This document shows, one piece after another, positions 41,783 to 50,153 of a stretch of 64,000 bases of DNA. This stretch comes from JAIQFF01 sp963788505 (GTDB lineage: Bacteria; Acidobacteriota; Terriglobia; Terriglobales; Acidobacteriaceae): positions 310,001 through 374,000 of the forward strand of contig CAWBGY010000006.1 in assembly GCA_963788505.1 (NCBI GenBank). The letters are read 5' to 3'. The notes below the pieces were generated by a model. It ran no database searches. It saw only the letters and a list, made by a program, of their open reading frames with translations, and was not told the DNA's origin. The stretch's first letter is position 1. The number at the start of each line of letters is the position of its first letter. Position numbers and translations under genes: made by a program.

Positions 41783-41897
41783 TCAGAAGTCAGACGTCAG
41801 ACCTCGGACCTCGGACCTCGGCAAAACATAACGATGCGCAGGCGAGTGCGGTCTGGGGTCCGACGTCTGAGGTCCGGCGCCCGAGGCCCGCCCTGTT
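41783..41897. repeat. CAGACGTCAGACCTCGG low-complexity inverted repeat
   Basis: Left CAGAAGTCAGACGTCAGACC then TCGGACCTCGGACCTCGG; right GTCTGGGGTCCGACGTCTGA then GGTCCGGCGCCCGAGG. Pairs across about 60 bases in the divergent gap between maf and lepA, where the lepA promoter should lie. Confidence 0.65.
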
Positions 41898-41923
41898 AGA
41901 ATCAGGCATTGACCGCTGCAGCC

Positions 41924-43729
41924 ATGGACGCCGCCTTTCTCCGCAATTTTGCCATCATTGCTCATATCGATCATGGCAAGTCCACGCTGGCTGACCGCCT
42001 GCTGGAACTGACCGGATCGCTGACCGCGCGCGAGATGCAGGCCCAGGTGCTCGACTCCATGGACCTGGAACGGGAGCGCGGCATCACCATCAAGGCGCAC
42101 GCTGTGCGCATGATGTACACCGCGCAGGATGGCAACACCTACCAGCTCAACCTGATCGATACCCCGGGCCACGTGGATTTTTCCTACGAAGTCTCGCGCT
42201 CGCTGGCATCCTGCGAAGGCGCGCTGCTGGTAGTGGACGCTTCACAAGGCGTGGAAGCGCAGACCCTGGCTAACGCCTATCTGGCCATCAACAACCGCCT
42301 CGAAATCATTCCCGTCATCAACAAGATTGACCTGCCCAGCGCCGACGTGGCGCGCACCAAGGAGATGATCGAGAGCGCGGTCGGGCTCGACGCCTCTGAC
42401 GCCGTGCTGATCAGCGCCAAGACCGGCCAGGGCGTGCCCGATGTTCTGGAAGCCATCGTGAAGCGCGTGCCTCCGCCCAAGGGCAATCCGGACCATCGGC
42501 TGCAGGCGCTGATTTTCGACTCCTGGTTTGATCCCTACCGCGGCGTGATCGTGCTGACCCGGGTCTTCGAAGGCACCATCCGCAAGGGACAAAAAATCCG
42601 CCTGATGTGGAATGGACGCGTGCTGGAAGTGGAAACCCTCGGCGTTCTCACTCCCAAACCGGTGGAAGTGGAAGAACTGCGCGCCGGCGAGGTTGGGTTC
42701 CTGATGGCCAACAGCAAGACCGTGGCCGACACCAAAATCGGCGACACCATTACCGATGAGGCCAACCCGGCGATTGAGCCGCTGCCCGGCTTTGAAGAAA
42801 TCAAGCCCATGGTTTTTGCCGGCCTCTACACCGTGGACGCGCACGAGCACACCCAACTCCGCGAGGCGCTGGAAAAATTGCGCCTCAATGATTCGTCTTT
42901 CTTCTTCGAGCCCGAGAGTTCGGTGGCTCTGGGCTTCGGCTTCCGCTGCGGCTTTCTGGGTCTGTTGCACATGGAGATCATCCAGGAACGGCTGGAGCGC
43001 GAGTTCAACCTGGAGCTGATCACCACCGCTCCGGGTGTGCGCTACAAGATCACCAAAACCGACGGCACGTTGATCGAGGTCGACAACCCTTCACGCTGGC
43101 CCGACCCCAGCGAGATTGCCAAAGTGCAGGAACCGGTGATTCTGGCCACGATTCTTACCAATGAAGAGTACGTCGGCGGAATCCTGAAGCTGGTGGAAGA
43201 CAAGCGCGGCAAGCAAAAGACGTTTGAATACGTGAGTTCCTCGCGCGTGATGCTGCATTACGAACTGCCGCTCAATGAAATCGTGCTGGATTTCTATGAC
43301 CGGCTGAAGACCGTCTCCCGGGGCTACGCTTCGCTCGACTATCACCTGGCGGATTACTGGGAATCGCCCATGGTGAAACTCGACATTCTGGTGGCGGGCG
43401 AGCCGGTGGATGCGCTCTCCATCATCGTGCATCGCGATTTTGCCTACGAGCGTGGGAAGCTCCTGGTGTCCAAAATGCGGCAACTGATTCCCCGGCAAAT
43501 GTTCGAGGTCGCGATCCAGGCCTCGATCGGGTCAAAGATCATTGCTCGAGAGACGGTTTCCGCGATCCGCAAGAACGTCATTGCCAAATGCTACGGCGGC
43601 GATATCTCGCGCAAACGCAAGCTGCTGGAGAAACAAAAAGAAGGCAAGAAGCGCATGAAGCGCATTGGGCGGGTGGATATTCCGCAGGAAGCGTTTTTGG
43701 CGGTGCTCAAGGTGGGCGAGGACAGTTAG
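41924..43729 (+). CDS. lepA: Elongation factor 4
   Basis: A ribosome-bound GTPase that back-translocates or remodels stalled ribosomes. About 601 residues from ATG 41924 (a TTG at 41909 is the other option). G1 AHIDHGKSTLADRLL, G2/G3 region RGITIKAHAV and DTPGHVDFSYEVSRSLASCE, G4 NKIDLPSA, G5 ISAKTGQG. The LepA-specific C-terminal domain is present (GGDISRKRKLLEKQKEGKKR, MKRIGRVDIPQEAFLAVLKV). Length and motifs are typical. It ends 122 bases before the convergent glpK, with a repeat in between. Confidence 0.96.
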   Translation: MDAAFLRNFAIIAHIDHGKSTLADRLLELTGSLTAREMQAQVLDSMDLERERGITIKAHAVRMMYTAQDGNTYQLNLIDTPGHVDFSYEVSRSLASCEGALLVVDASQGVEAQTLANAYLAINNRLEIIPVINKIDLPSADVARTKEMIESAVGLDASDAVLISAKTGQGVPDVLEAIVKRVPPPKGNPDHRLQALIFDSWFDPYRGVIVLTRVFEGTIRKGQKIRLMWNGRVLEVETLGVLTPKPVEVEELRAGEVGFLMANSKTVADTKIGDTITDEANPAIEPLPGFEEIKPMVFAGLYTVDAHEHTQLREALEKLRLNDSSFFFEPESSVALGFGFRCGFLGLLHMEIIQERLEREFNLELITTAPGVRYKITKTDGTLIEVDNPSRWPDPSEIAKVQEPVILATILTNEEYVGGILKLVEDKRGKQKTFEYVSSSRVMLHYELPLNEIVLDFYDRLKTVSRGYASLDYHLADYWESPMVKLDILVAGEPVDALSIIVHRDFAYERGKLLVSKMRQLIPRQMFEVAIQASIGSKIIARETVSAIRKNVIAKCYGGDISRKRKLLEKQKEGKKRMKRIGRVDIPQEAFLAVLKVGEDS

Positions 43730-43743
43730 CCGGAAGTTCAACT

Positions 43744-43836
43744 TCTTTAACCACGAAGGACACAAAGTTCCACGAAGGAAAACCAAGAGATTTGAGATTC
43801 CCTTCGTGTACCTTCGTGTCCTTTGTGGTTAAAGCC
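43744..43836. repeat. CACGAAGGACACAAAG inverted repeat between convergent genes
   Basis: Left AACCACGAAGGACACAAAGT then TCCACGAAGG; right CCTTCGTGTACCTTCGTGTC then CTTTGTGGTTAAAG. Near-perfect inverted halves, likely a shared terminator for lepA and glpK. A variant of the CGCAAAG class. Confidence 0.75.
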
Positions 43837-43850
43837 TTTCTGCGGAAACC

Positions 43851-45347
43851 CTACTCCGTCCAATCGAACGACCGCGTCACGGCTTTCTTCCACAGCCGAT
43901 ACATCTCGGCACGCTTCGATTCCTCCAGGCTAGGGTTCCAGGTCTGGCCCACGGACCATCGCGCCCGCAGGTCGTCCGTGTTTTTGTAGAACCCAACGGC
44001 CAGGCCGGCGGCGTAGGCTGCGCCCAGAGAGGTCGTCTCTTTGATCAGAGGTTTCACCACCGGGCGGTTCAGGATATCGGCCTGGAACTGCATTAGCAGC
44101 GCGTTGTCCACCATGCCACCGTCCACGCGCAGGACATCCAGGGCGATGCCGGAATCCTGCTCCATGGCTTCGACGACTTCGCGAGTCTGAAATGCAGTTG
44201 CTTCCAGCACGGCGCGCGCCAGGTGTCCTTTGTTGACGTAGCGGGTCAGGCCCGCAATCACGCCACGGGCATTGTGCTTCCAGTACGGCGCGTAGAGACC
44301 GGAAAACGCCGGCACAAAATAGACGCCTCCGTTGTCCTCTACCGTACGCGCCAGGGTTTCGATCTCGGGGCTCGACCCTATCAACCCCAGATTGTCGCGC
44401 ATCCATTGCACCAGCGCGCCGGTGATGGCGATGCTGCCCTCGAGCGCATAGTGCGCAGGGTGGTTGCCGAGCTTATAGGCGACGGTGGTAAGCAGCCCGT
44501 GGCGGGAACGCACAGCGCGTTCGCCGGTATTCATCAGCAGGAAACAGCCCGTGCCGTAAGTATTCTTGGCTTCGCCGGACTTGAAGCAGGTTTGGCCGAC
44601 CAGCGCAGCCTGCTGGTCGCCCAGAATTCCGGCGATCGCAACTCCCTTCGCGGCGCTGAGTTTCACCGTCCCGTAAACTTCGCCGCTGGAACAGATGCGC
44701 GGCAACATCGCCTCGGGAATGCCGAACAGATCCAGCAATTCCTTGTCCCACGAAAGCGTATCGAGGTCCATCAGCTGAGTGCGGCTGGCGTTGGTGACGT
44801 CGGTGATGTGAAGCCCGCCGTCAGGACCGCCGGTCAGATGCCAGGTGAGAAAGGAATCAATGTTGCCAAAAACTACGTCGCCGGCTTCGGCTTGCGGTCG
44901 AATGCCGGGCACATGCTCGAGTAGCCAACGGATTTTCAAACTGCTGAAGTAAGTACTGAGCGGAAGACCGGTCTTGGTGCGAAAGCGGTCGCCGCCGCCG
45001 GCGCGGGAGAGTTCGGCGACGTAATCATCCACCCGGGTGTCCTGCCAGACCAGGGCGTTCGCCACGGGCTTGCCGGTTTTCCGGTTCCAGAGGACGGTAG
45101 TCTCGCGCTGATTGGTGATGCCGATGGCTGCGAGCTCGGCGGCGCGAAGGTTTCCCTGCTGCAGAGCTTGCCCAATCACATCCTGCGTGGCTTGCCAGAT
45201 TTCCTGGGGATCGTGCTCCACCCATCCCGGCTGCGGATAGATCTGTTGGTGCTCTTTTTGTGCAGCCGCTACGATCTTGCCGGCTACGTCAAACACGCAG
45301 AAGCGTGTGCTGGTCGTGCCCTGATCGATTGCTCCAATGTAGTTGGC
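43851..45347 (-). CDS. glpK: Glycerol kinase
   Basis: Phosphorylates glycerol to glycerol-3-phosphate. About 498 residues from GTG 45347, which gives the common beginning of the family; a TTG at 45386 would add 13. FGGY carbohydrate kinase folds: YIGAIDQGTTSTRFCVFDVA (ATP site), the glycerol-contacting TNQRETTVLWNRKTGKPVAN and WQDTRVDDYV, GDQQAALVGQTCFKSGEAKN, YGTGCFLLMNTGE and FVPAFSGLYAPYWKHNARG. The terminal DW is typical. No glpF or glpD nearby. Confidence 0.95.
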   Translation of the reverse strand, partial: ANYIGAIDQGTTSTRFCVFDVAGKIVAAAQKEHQQIYPQPGWVEHDPQEIWQATQDVIGQALQQGNLRAAELAAIGITNQRETTVLWNRKTGKPVANALVWQDTRVDDYVAELSRAGGGDRFRTKTGLPLSTYFSSLKIRWLLEHVPGIRPQAEAGDVVFGNIDSFLTWHLTGGPDGGLHITDVTNASRTQLMDLDTLSWDKELLDLFGIPEAMLPRICSSGEVYGTVKLSAAKGVAIAGILGDQQAALVGQTCFKSGEAKNTYGTGCFLLMNTGERAVRSRHGLLTTVAYKLGNHPAHYALEGSIAITGALVQWMRDNLGLIGSSPEIETLARTVEDNGGVYFVPAFSGLYAPYWKHNARGVIAGLTRYVNKGHLARAVLEATAFQTREVVEAMEQDSGIALDVLRVDGGMVDNALLMQFQADILNRPVVKPLIKETTSLGAAYAAGLAVGFYKNTDDLRARWSVGQTWNPSLEESKRAEMYRLWKKAVTRSFDWTE

Positions 45348-45443
45348 CACGGCGGCTATGGTAACGGAGGATGGGTCAACCGGCAATGAATTGCAGAAGG
45401 TGCGTGGCCGGGAATTGCGGCGTTCGTGGCGATTTTCGCACGA

Positions 45444-45478
45444 GCGAGCCTGCCCTGAGCGAAGTCGAAGGGCTCGCG
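45444..45478. repeat. Hairpin with TGCCCTGAGCGAAGTCGAAGG
   Basis: Arms GCGAGCC / GGCTCGC enclose CTGAGCGAAGTCGAAGG, a sequence shared with the terminal parts of the 204-bp elements (CTGAGCGNAGTG, GTCGAAGG). It may be a shrunken copy or solo arm. Confidence 0.55.
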
Positions 45479-45488
45479 CCTACATTTT

Positions 45489-45890
45489 TTAGTGTCGGGC
45501 GGAGAATTGGAAGGCTATATAGAACAGCTGAACGATGGTCAGTCCGACGATCACATAGGTTGCAAATTCCATCCGTCGTCCGGACTCGCGTACGCTCTTC
45601 ACCACTTCGGCCATGTCGGTGGTCGCCTGCACCAGCTTCTCGGTGAGCACGTCGAGATGGTCGGTGGCGCTGCGCAGCTTGTCCAGCACCCGGGATGTAT
45701 CCACCAGGGCCGTCGCCGACCGCTCGCTATTCCGCAGATCGAGCTCGGTTTTGCAGGCCGCCCACCACGGACTTCCAGGCGGATTGTCGTACATGCGCTG
45801 CCGTATCTCCTCCGACGAGCGCGAGCGGAGAAGTTGCACCAGTGCCTGGACCGTGTCGCTGGTCTTGGGATCGAGAGTCGGGGTCGCCAT
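45489..45890 (-). CDS. Small membrane-anchored coiled-coil protein of unknown function
   Basis: 133 residues. Mostly helical N-terminal part (SDTVQALVQLLRSRSSEEIR; KLRSATDHLDVLTEKLVQAT) predicted to form coiled coils, then one C-terminal membrane helix (FATYVIVGLTIVQLFYIAFQ) and a short tail. The layout suggests a tail-anchored protein facing the cytoplasm. No family recognised. Isolated between glpK and the DUF5996 gene. Confidence 0.6.
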   Translation of the reverse strand: MATPTLDPKTSDTVQALVQLLRSRSSEEIRQRMYDNPPGSPWWAACKTELDLRNSERSATALVDTSRVLDKLRSATDHLDVLTEKLVQATTDMAEVVKSVRESGRRMEFATYVIVGLTIVQLFYIAFQFSARH

Positions 45891-46026
45891 AGTCGAATAA
45901 GAGACGTTTCATGATAGGACCCGTCGGTAACCTTGGACAGGTAACGGAAGACCATGCAGACATTGCTCAAGGACCTTGGACAATCGTCCTAATCGAGCTC
46001 TAAACCCCTGGGCCGAAGGGCTTTGT

Positions 46027-46122
46027 GAAGGCCCGGGTATCCTTCGTGCACCTTCGTGACCTTGGTGGTTGAAGCTCTTTGCCTCAACCCAAAAAAGCCC
46101 TAACCGCAAAGGAAACGAAGGA
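46027..46122. repeat. CCTTCGTGCACCTTCGTGACC-type inverted repeat
   Basis: Left CCTTCGTGCACCTTCGTGAC then CTTGGTGGTTGAAG; right CTAACCGCAAAGGAAACGAA. A mixed copy combining the CACGAAGG and CGCAAAG forms, right after the stop of the DUF5996 gene. Confidence 0.6.
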
Positions 46123-46126
46123 AAGC

Positions 46127-47098
46127 TTAACTCGTTCTCTCCAACTCCGCCCGATCCCATTTCGCCAGGTTGGCCGCGGCTTCGTACGTGCTTTGCAGAA
46201 ATTCGAGCAGGGCAGATCGGGGCGAAGGGTCCAGGCGAACGTCGTCGTACATCAGAAGGAATTCTTTCATTTGCGGATGATAGAAAGCCTTGCCGGGACC
46301 GATCACGCTCTCGCCGCAACCGGCCGGTTCCGGGGCGGCATAAACGTAGAACGCCGGCCCTTTGATTTCACCGCCGCCCGGCCAGAATCCGGCGCTGATG
46401 ACTTCGTGCGAGTAGGCCTCGCGCGTGATCCGGTCGGCTCCCTCGCGCACCGGGGCGCGCCGTCCTGAAAAGCGCGTGACCGCCAGATCGAAACTTCCCC
46501 AAAAGAAATGCACTGGACTGTTCTTGCCAATGAAGCGCGAACGGAATTCCTGGAAGATGCTGTCCACCACCAGCAGGATGCGCCAGAACCGGGTCACGTA
46601 CTCGCGATCGTAGGACGCATGCTGGGTATCAAGATCGAAACGGATCGGGTCGGGAATTTCGACGGGCATGGGCCAGATTTTTGCCTCGATGCCAAGCGCC
46701 GCCAGCGCTGCCATGAACTCCTGATAGAAATCAGCCACCGAGCGCGGCGCCAGTGCAATGGTCTTACCCGGTCCTTCGCTGGTCTGGATAACCAGGTTGT
46801 GGTGCAGAAAATCGAATTCCACTTCGAAGATGCCGTCGCGGTATGGAATCGCGGACGTGGTGAGCCCGCGCGCGCTGATGTAGAGCGGCACTTCCCACCA
46901 ATGATTGATCAGCGGGCTCTGGGCGAGACGGACCTTGCCCACGATCTGGGTCCACATATGAAGCGTGGAGCAAGTATCCTGCCAGGCCGCGAGCGGCAAA
47001 GCGGGCCAGGATTCAGGCCTCGCGGTGAAATCGTCGTGGCTTACAATAGCCGTCTCCTGCCTGCCATCTTTCGCCAATACCACAGCCCACCTCCTCAA
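46127..47098 (-). CDS. DUF5996-family protein
   Basis: 323 residues, single uncharacterised domain. Typical stretches: WPALPLAAWQDTCSTLHMWT near the N-terminus, LINHWWEVPLYISARGLTTS, IPYRDGIFEVEFDFLHHNLV, VHFFWGSFDLAVTRFSGRRA, FWPGGGEIKGPAFYVYAAPE. The abundance of Trp and the conserved HFFWGSFDLAVTRFSG are the hallmarks of DUF5996. Function unknown, no signal peptide, so probably cytoplasmic. The gene starts 17 bases from the stop of the hexosaminidase remnant. Confidence 0.85.
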   Translation of the reverse strand: MRRWAVVLAKDGRQETAIVSHDDFTARPESWPALPLAAWQDTCSTLHMWTQIVGKVRLAQSPLINHWWEVPLYISARGLTTSAIPYRDGIFEVEFDFLHHNLVIQTSEGPGKTIALAPRSVADFYQEFMAALAALGIEAKIWPMPVEIPDPIRFDLDTQHASYDREYVTRFWRILLVVDSIFQEFRSRFIGKNSPVHFFWGSFDLAVTRFSGRRAPVREGADRITREAYSHEVISAGFWPGGGEIKGPAFYVYAAPEPAGCGESVIGPGKAFYHPQMKEFLLMYDDVRLDPSPRSALLEFLQSTYEAAANLAKWDRAELERTS

Positions 47099-47115
47099 TC
47101 AGGGTACTCCGCACC

Positions 47116-47655
47116 CTATTTTGCCGGCAATGGCGGCGGTGCAGTCTGACCGGCGCTGGCCTGAATCAACCTTCCAACCGCCGGCGCCACCGTGATCAGG
47201 AGTTGGCCCTGCGGCTTCTTGGCCTGCTCGACCAGCGCGAGTTGCTCGGTCACCCACGCAGCCGGGGCTGGTTCTCCGCGATCGAGATAGTCGAGGGCGG
47301 CCAGTCCCGCAGCCCCGAGCGCAGAAAGGCTCTGTGACAGGGGCGCAACCTCTTTCAGCAGAAGAGACTTTTCAAACTCGGGCTGGAGGTCAATCTGGTT
47401 GTCGCGCCAGTGGCTGAGTAAGTCCCTGACCCGGGCTTCCGTACCCGGCCTGGCAGAGCCTGCAACCAGGCCGTCCACGGCTTCGGCAAACTGCCGCGCG
47501 GTCGAGCTTTCGGGACGGACCGCGTCCACCGCTCGATTCAGTGGCGAAGCGCTGGTCGCTGGCGCGGGCGCGGTCTCCTCTCGGGTGTAGTCCTTTACCG
47601 GCTCGAGCGACGTCCGCGAGAACCTTGAGCGCAGCGATATCGTCGGTCCCGGCAA
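47116..47655 (-). pseudogene. C-terminal part of the GH20 hexosaminidase, in a shifted frame
   Basis: The first residues overlap the upstream frame, and the true join is near 47607-47615. Removing one base there links LKVLADV directly to LEPVKDYTREETAPA, a natural continuation found in acidobacterial GH20 proteins. The segment (about 165 residues) is a helical C-terminal extension (RQFAEAVDGLVAGSARPGTE, VAPLSQSLSALGAAGLAALD). Not an independent gene in my view. Confidence 0.75.
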
Positions 47656-49189
47656 TGCGGCGGAGCATCGGAGCGTAACTGGAATTGTGGGTCAAGCCCA
47701 GCCCGTCCAGCCAGACGCTCACTGCCGCCAGACGCCGGTACATCGAGTTCACATCGCGCACATCCTGCGGCGACCATAATCTCTCGGCGATAGCGGCGGT
47801 CCGCGGCCAGATGCGCGAATCGATATTTTCCGGCGAAACATACTCCGACCACATGCAAGCCTCGCCGCCCAGAATGCGCTTCTGTTCCTCCGGAGTCAGG
47901 TTGGCCGCGGCCCCGCTCAGCGGTTCGGTCGCGTAATGCCGTTCCGCCGGCCACATCAGGTCAACGTAATAGCCGGACGACAGCAGTCCCCGGTAGCCCT
48001 GCTTCGCCGCCCGGGCCAGGGAGTCTGGCCCGCGCCACGACTGGATCACGATGGTCTTGGGCAAATCGGGGCGAAGAATTTCGTCCCACCCCAGCATTGT
48101 CTTTCCGTGTTTGGCTACGATCTTCTGTACTCGCTGGTTGAAGTACGCCTGCAGATCGCTGTTGTCCTTCATTCCATGGGCGTGCATGAACGCCTGGATT
48201 TTGGGATTCGCGTCCCACTCCTTGCCGTTTACTTCATCGCCTCCAATATGAAAGAACTGGTCGGGGAAAAGCCCAGCCATCTCGCCGATAAATTTGTCCA
48301 GAAACTTGTAGGTCTCTTCCCGCGTGGGATCCATGGCGGGATCGAAAACGCCCCACTGGCGCTCGATCTGATAGGGTCCCGGCCCGCTCGCCAGTTCGGG
48401 ATAACCGACAAACCAGGCGGTGGAGTGCCCGGGCATGTCGAATTCCGGGACCACGCGAATGCCGCGCTCGCGGGCGTACGCGATCAGGTCACGGACTTCA
48501 TCCTGGGTGTAGTAAAGGCCATCCGAACCCATTTCCTGCAGCTTGGGAAATTTCTTGCTTTCGACGCGGAAGCCCTGGTTTTCCGACAGATGCCAGTGAA
48601 ACACATTCAGCTTCACCGCGGCCATGCCGTCCAGGTTGCGCTTGAGAACGTCGAGCGGGATAAAGTGGCGGCCCACGTCAATCATCAGTCCGCGCCAGGG
48701 AAAGCGTGGGCTGTCTTCGATGGAAACCGCCGGCACGGCGAAACCTGCGTCCGTAGTCCGCACCAGTTGCAGAAAAGTTTCGAGCCCGCGCATGACGCCG
48801 AGCGTGGTCGGCGCGTTCAGCCGGGCGCCGGAATTGCTGATATCGAGCTGGTACGATTCGTCTTCGCCCAGCTCCTGCACCGGTTTGGTCCCGCCAGCGG
48901 CCTGAATGACCAGAGTGGCGCTGGCGGAATCGGTGACCTTCATGTCGATGGGGGGCATTCCGGTTTGCTGGCGAAGGTGGCCGAGGAAAATCTCGACCGC
49001 GCGGTCCAGTCGCGCCTCGTGATGACCGGCGATCGAGACCGAAAAATTCGTATCGATCAGGAGCTGGCCAGCGCCCATCTGCACTTTGGCCGGCATGGGC
49101 ATCAGATTCAGAGACTGCGCCTCAACCACGGAAGTGAATACGACGCATAGCATCACCGCCAGAATAGTCCGCACCGTTCGTTCTCCCAT
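47390..49189 (-). CDS. Exported beta-N-acetylhexosaminidase (GH20), frameshifted near its 3' end
   Basis: Releases terminal N-acetylhexosamine from glycans. Signal peptide about 1-25 (VVFTSVVEAQS). N-terminal GH20b domain (30-160), then a TIM barrel with VKLNVFHWHLSENQGFRVES, RVVPEFDMPGHSTAW and the catalytic Asp318-Glu319 pair in HIGGDEVNG; also GWDEILRPDLPKTIVIQSW and EACMWSEYVSPENIDSR. About 525 residues are normal; after LKVLADV the frame runs into random Arg-rich sequence, while the natural tail is in the feature at 47116-47655. A single-base insertion near 47610 explains this. Confidence 0.9.
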   Translation of the reverse strand: MGERTVRTILAVMLCVVFTSVVEAQSLNLMPMPAKVQMGAGQLLIDTNFSVSIAGHHEARLDRAVEIFLGHLRQQTGMPPIDMKVTDSASATLVIQAAGGTKPVQELGEDESYQLDISNSGARLNAPTTLGVMRGLETFLQLVRTTDAGFAVPAVSIEDSPRFPWRGLMIDVGRHFIPLDVLKRNLDGMAAVKLNVFHWHLSENQGFRVESKKFPKLQEMGSDGLYYTQDEVRDLIAYARERGIRVVPEFDMPGHSTAWFVGYPELASGPGPYQIERQWGVFDPAMDPTREETYKFLDKFIGEMAGLFPDQFFHIGGDEVNGKEWDANPKIQAFMHAHGMKDNSDLQAYFNQRVQKIVAKHGKTMLGWDEILRPDLPKTIVIQSWRGPDSLARAAKQGYRGLLSSGYYVDLMWPAERHYATEPLSGAAANLTPEEQKRILGGEACMWSEYVSPENIDSRIWPRTAAIAERLWSPQDVRDVNSMYRRLAAVSVWLDGLGLTHNSSYAPMLRRIAGTDDIAALKVLADVARAGKGLHPRGDRARASDQRFATESSGGRGPSRKLDRAAVCRSRGRPGCRLCQAGYGSPGQGLTQPLARQPD

Positions 49190-49355
49190 GATTTTATGGT
49201 GTGACGATTACGAGGACATCACGAAGTGCGAGGATAGAAGAACGAGTCGGCGCACTGCAAATTACCGCCAAGCGACTGCGAAAGGTGGTGGATATGGATA
49301 AAAGACAGCGGCGAAAATCTGGTGGGTCTTGAAACAGAAGATACTCGAACCAGAA

Positions 49356-49685
49356 CTACCCTTCGGCCACCATTTCGCTGTAGCAGCCCAGGGCCACGCC
49401 CCAGAGGCAAGGTTCAGAAGCCAGCCTCTGCAAGCCGAGCTCGCCGGCGCTGCAGCTGCCCTGCATTCCTGTCCAAACCACGCGGAACTGCGCCTTTTCC
49501 CCGTCCAGTTGGACTTCCAGGATTTCGCCCGGCTTGATCTGGCGACGCATTCCGTGGACCACCGCGCCGGTGCTGCTCAGGTTTTTGACGCTGGCCAGCT
49601 GCATGAAGGGCAGGTCATGCGCGTCCACGCCCCAGATTCTTACCGGCAAACTTGCGGTGACGCGTGGATTGCGGCGACGATCCAT
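49356..49685 (-). CDS. PilZ-domain protein
   Basis: 109 residues. The c-di-GMP motifs are clear: MDRRRNPRVTASLPVRIW (arginine-rich first motif) and NLSSTGAVVHGMR (second motif N-x-S-x-x-G). Start supported by AAGGAGCAGAGG upstream. It stands alone, unlike the PilZ at 5056, which is paired with a regulator. Effector partner unknown. Confidence 0.8.
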   Translation of the reverse strand: MDRRRNPRVTASLPVRIWGVDAHDLPFMQLASVKNLSSTGAVVHGMRRQIKPGEILEVQLDGEKAQFRVVWTGMQGSCSAGELGLQRLASEPCLWGVALGCYSEMVAEG

Positions 49686-49862
49686 CCTCTGCTCCTTGGT
49701 GCCTCGAAGGTTGAAGGCTTCGAGGCTTGCTGCTTTGAGGATGGTACGGGGCTGGGATGGGGAAGAAAACTTACCCCAGTCACGCTTGCCTGGTGCCCGT
49801 GGTCACACAACTAACCCACTGCTGCACATGTACTTAGGAGGAATCACCGGGCCGCGTCCGGC

Positions 49863-50093
49863 TCAATTCGGGAGGGAACAGGAGCCCGGCCCGCGCGGGT
49901 CTCCGCAGGAGCCACAAGCGCCGGTTGAGGGTGCTGAGGTGGTCGAGCTGCCCTTGGCGCTCACGGCAAACACCGAGAGCTGCGGCGCCAGCTTGACGCC
50001 GTGGCACTTGGGACATTCCGGCTTCTGCTTGCCGTAGACCAGAGCTTCGAACTGGTGATCGCATTCCTTGCAGATGTACTCGAAAATGGGCAT
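49863..50093 (-). CDS. FmdB-family zinc-ribbon protein
   Basis: 76 residues. Zinc ribbon with CKECDHQFEALVYGKQKPEC then CPKCHG: two Cys pairs (C8/C11 and C27/C30, roughly), the hallmark of FmdB/YfkB small regulators. The C-terminal half is low-complexity Ser/Gly with two more CxxC-like pairs. Proposed regulatory role in formamidase genes is from Methylophilus; not established here. Next gene is divergent. Confidence 0.85.
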   Translation of the reverse strand: MPIFEYICKECDHQFEALVYGKQKPECPKCHGVKLAPQLSVFAVSAKGSSTTSAPSTGACGSCGDPRGPGSCSLPN

Positions 50094-50153
50094 CGCCTTG
50101 ACTCCTTACCGCTGACCGCAACATTTGATGTCACACCCATTTAAAATCAAGCA

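Noticed and set aside
41783..42172. Minus-strand ORF overlapping the lepA start
   Set aside because: Antisense shadow of lepA and of the upstream repeat; no family signal and no ribosome site.
47936..49150. 404-codon plus-strand ORF opposite the GH20 gene
   Set aside because: Shadow of the hexosaminidase coding frame, with no recognisable domain.
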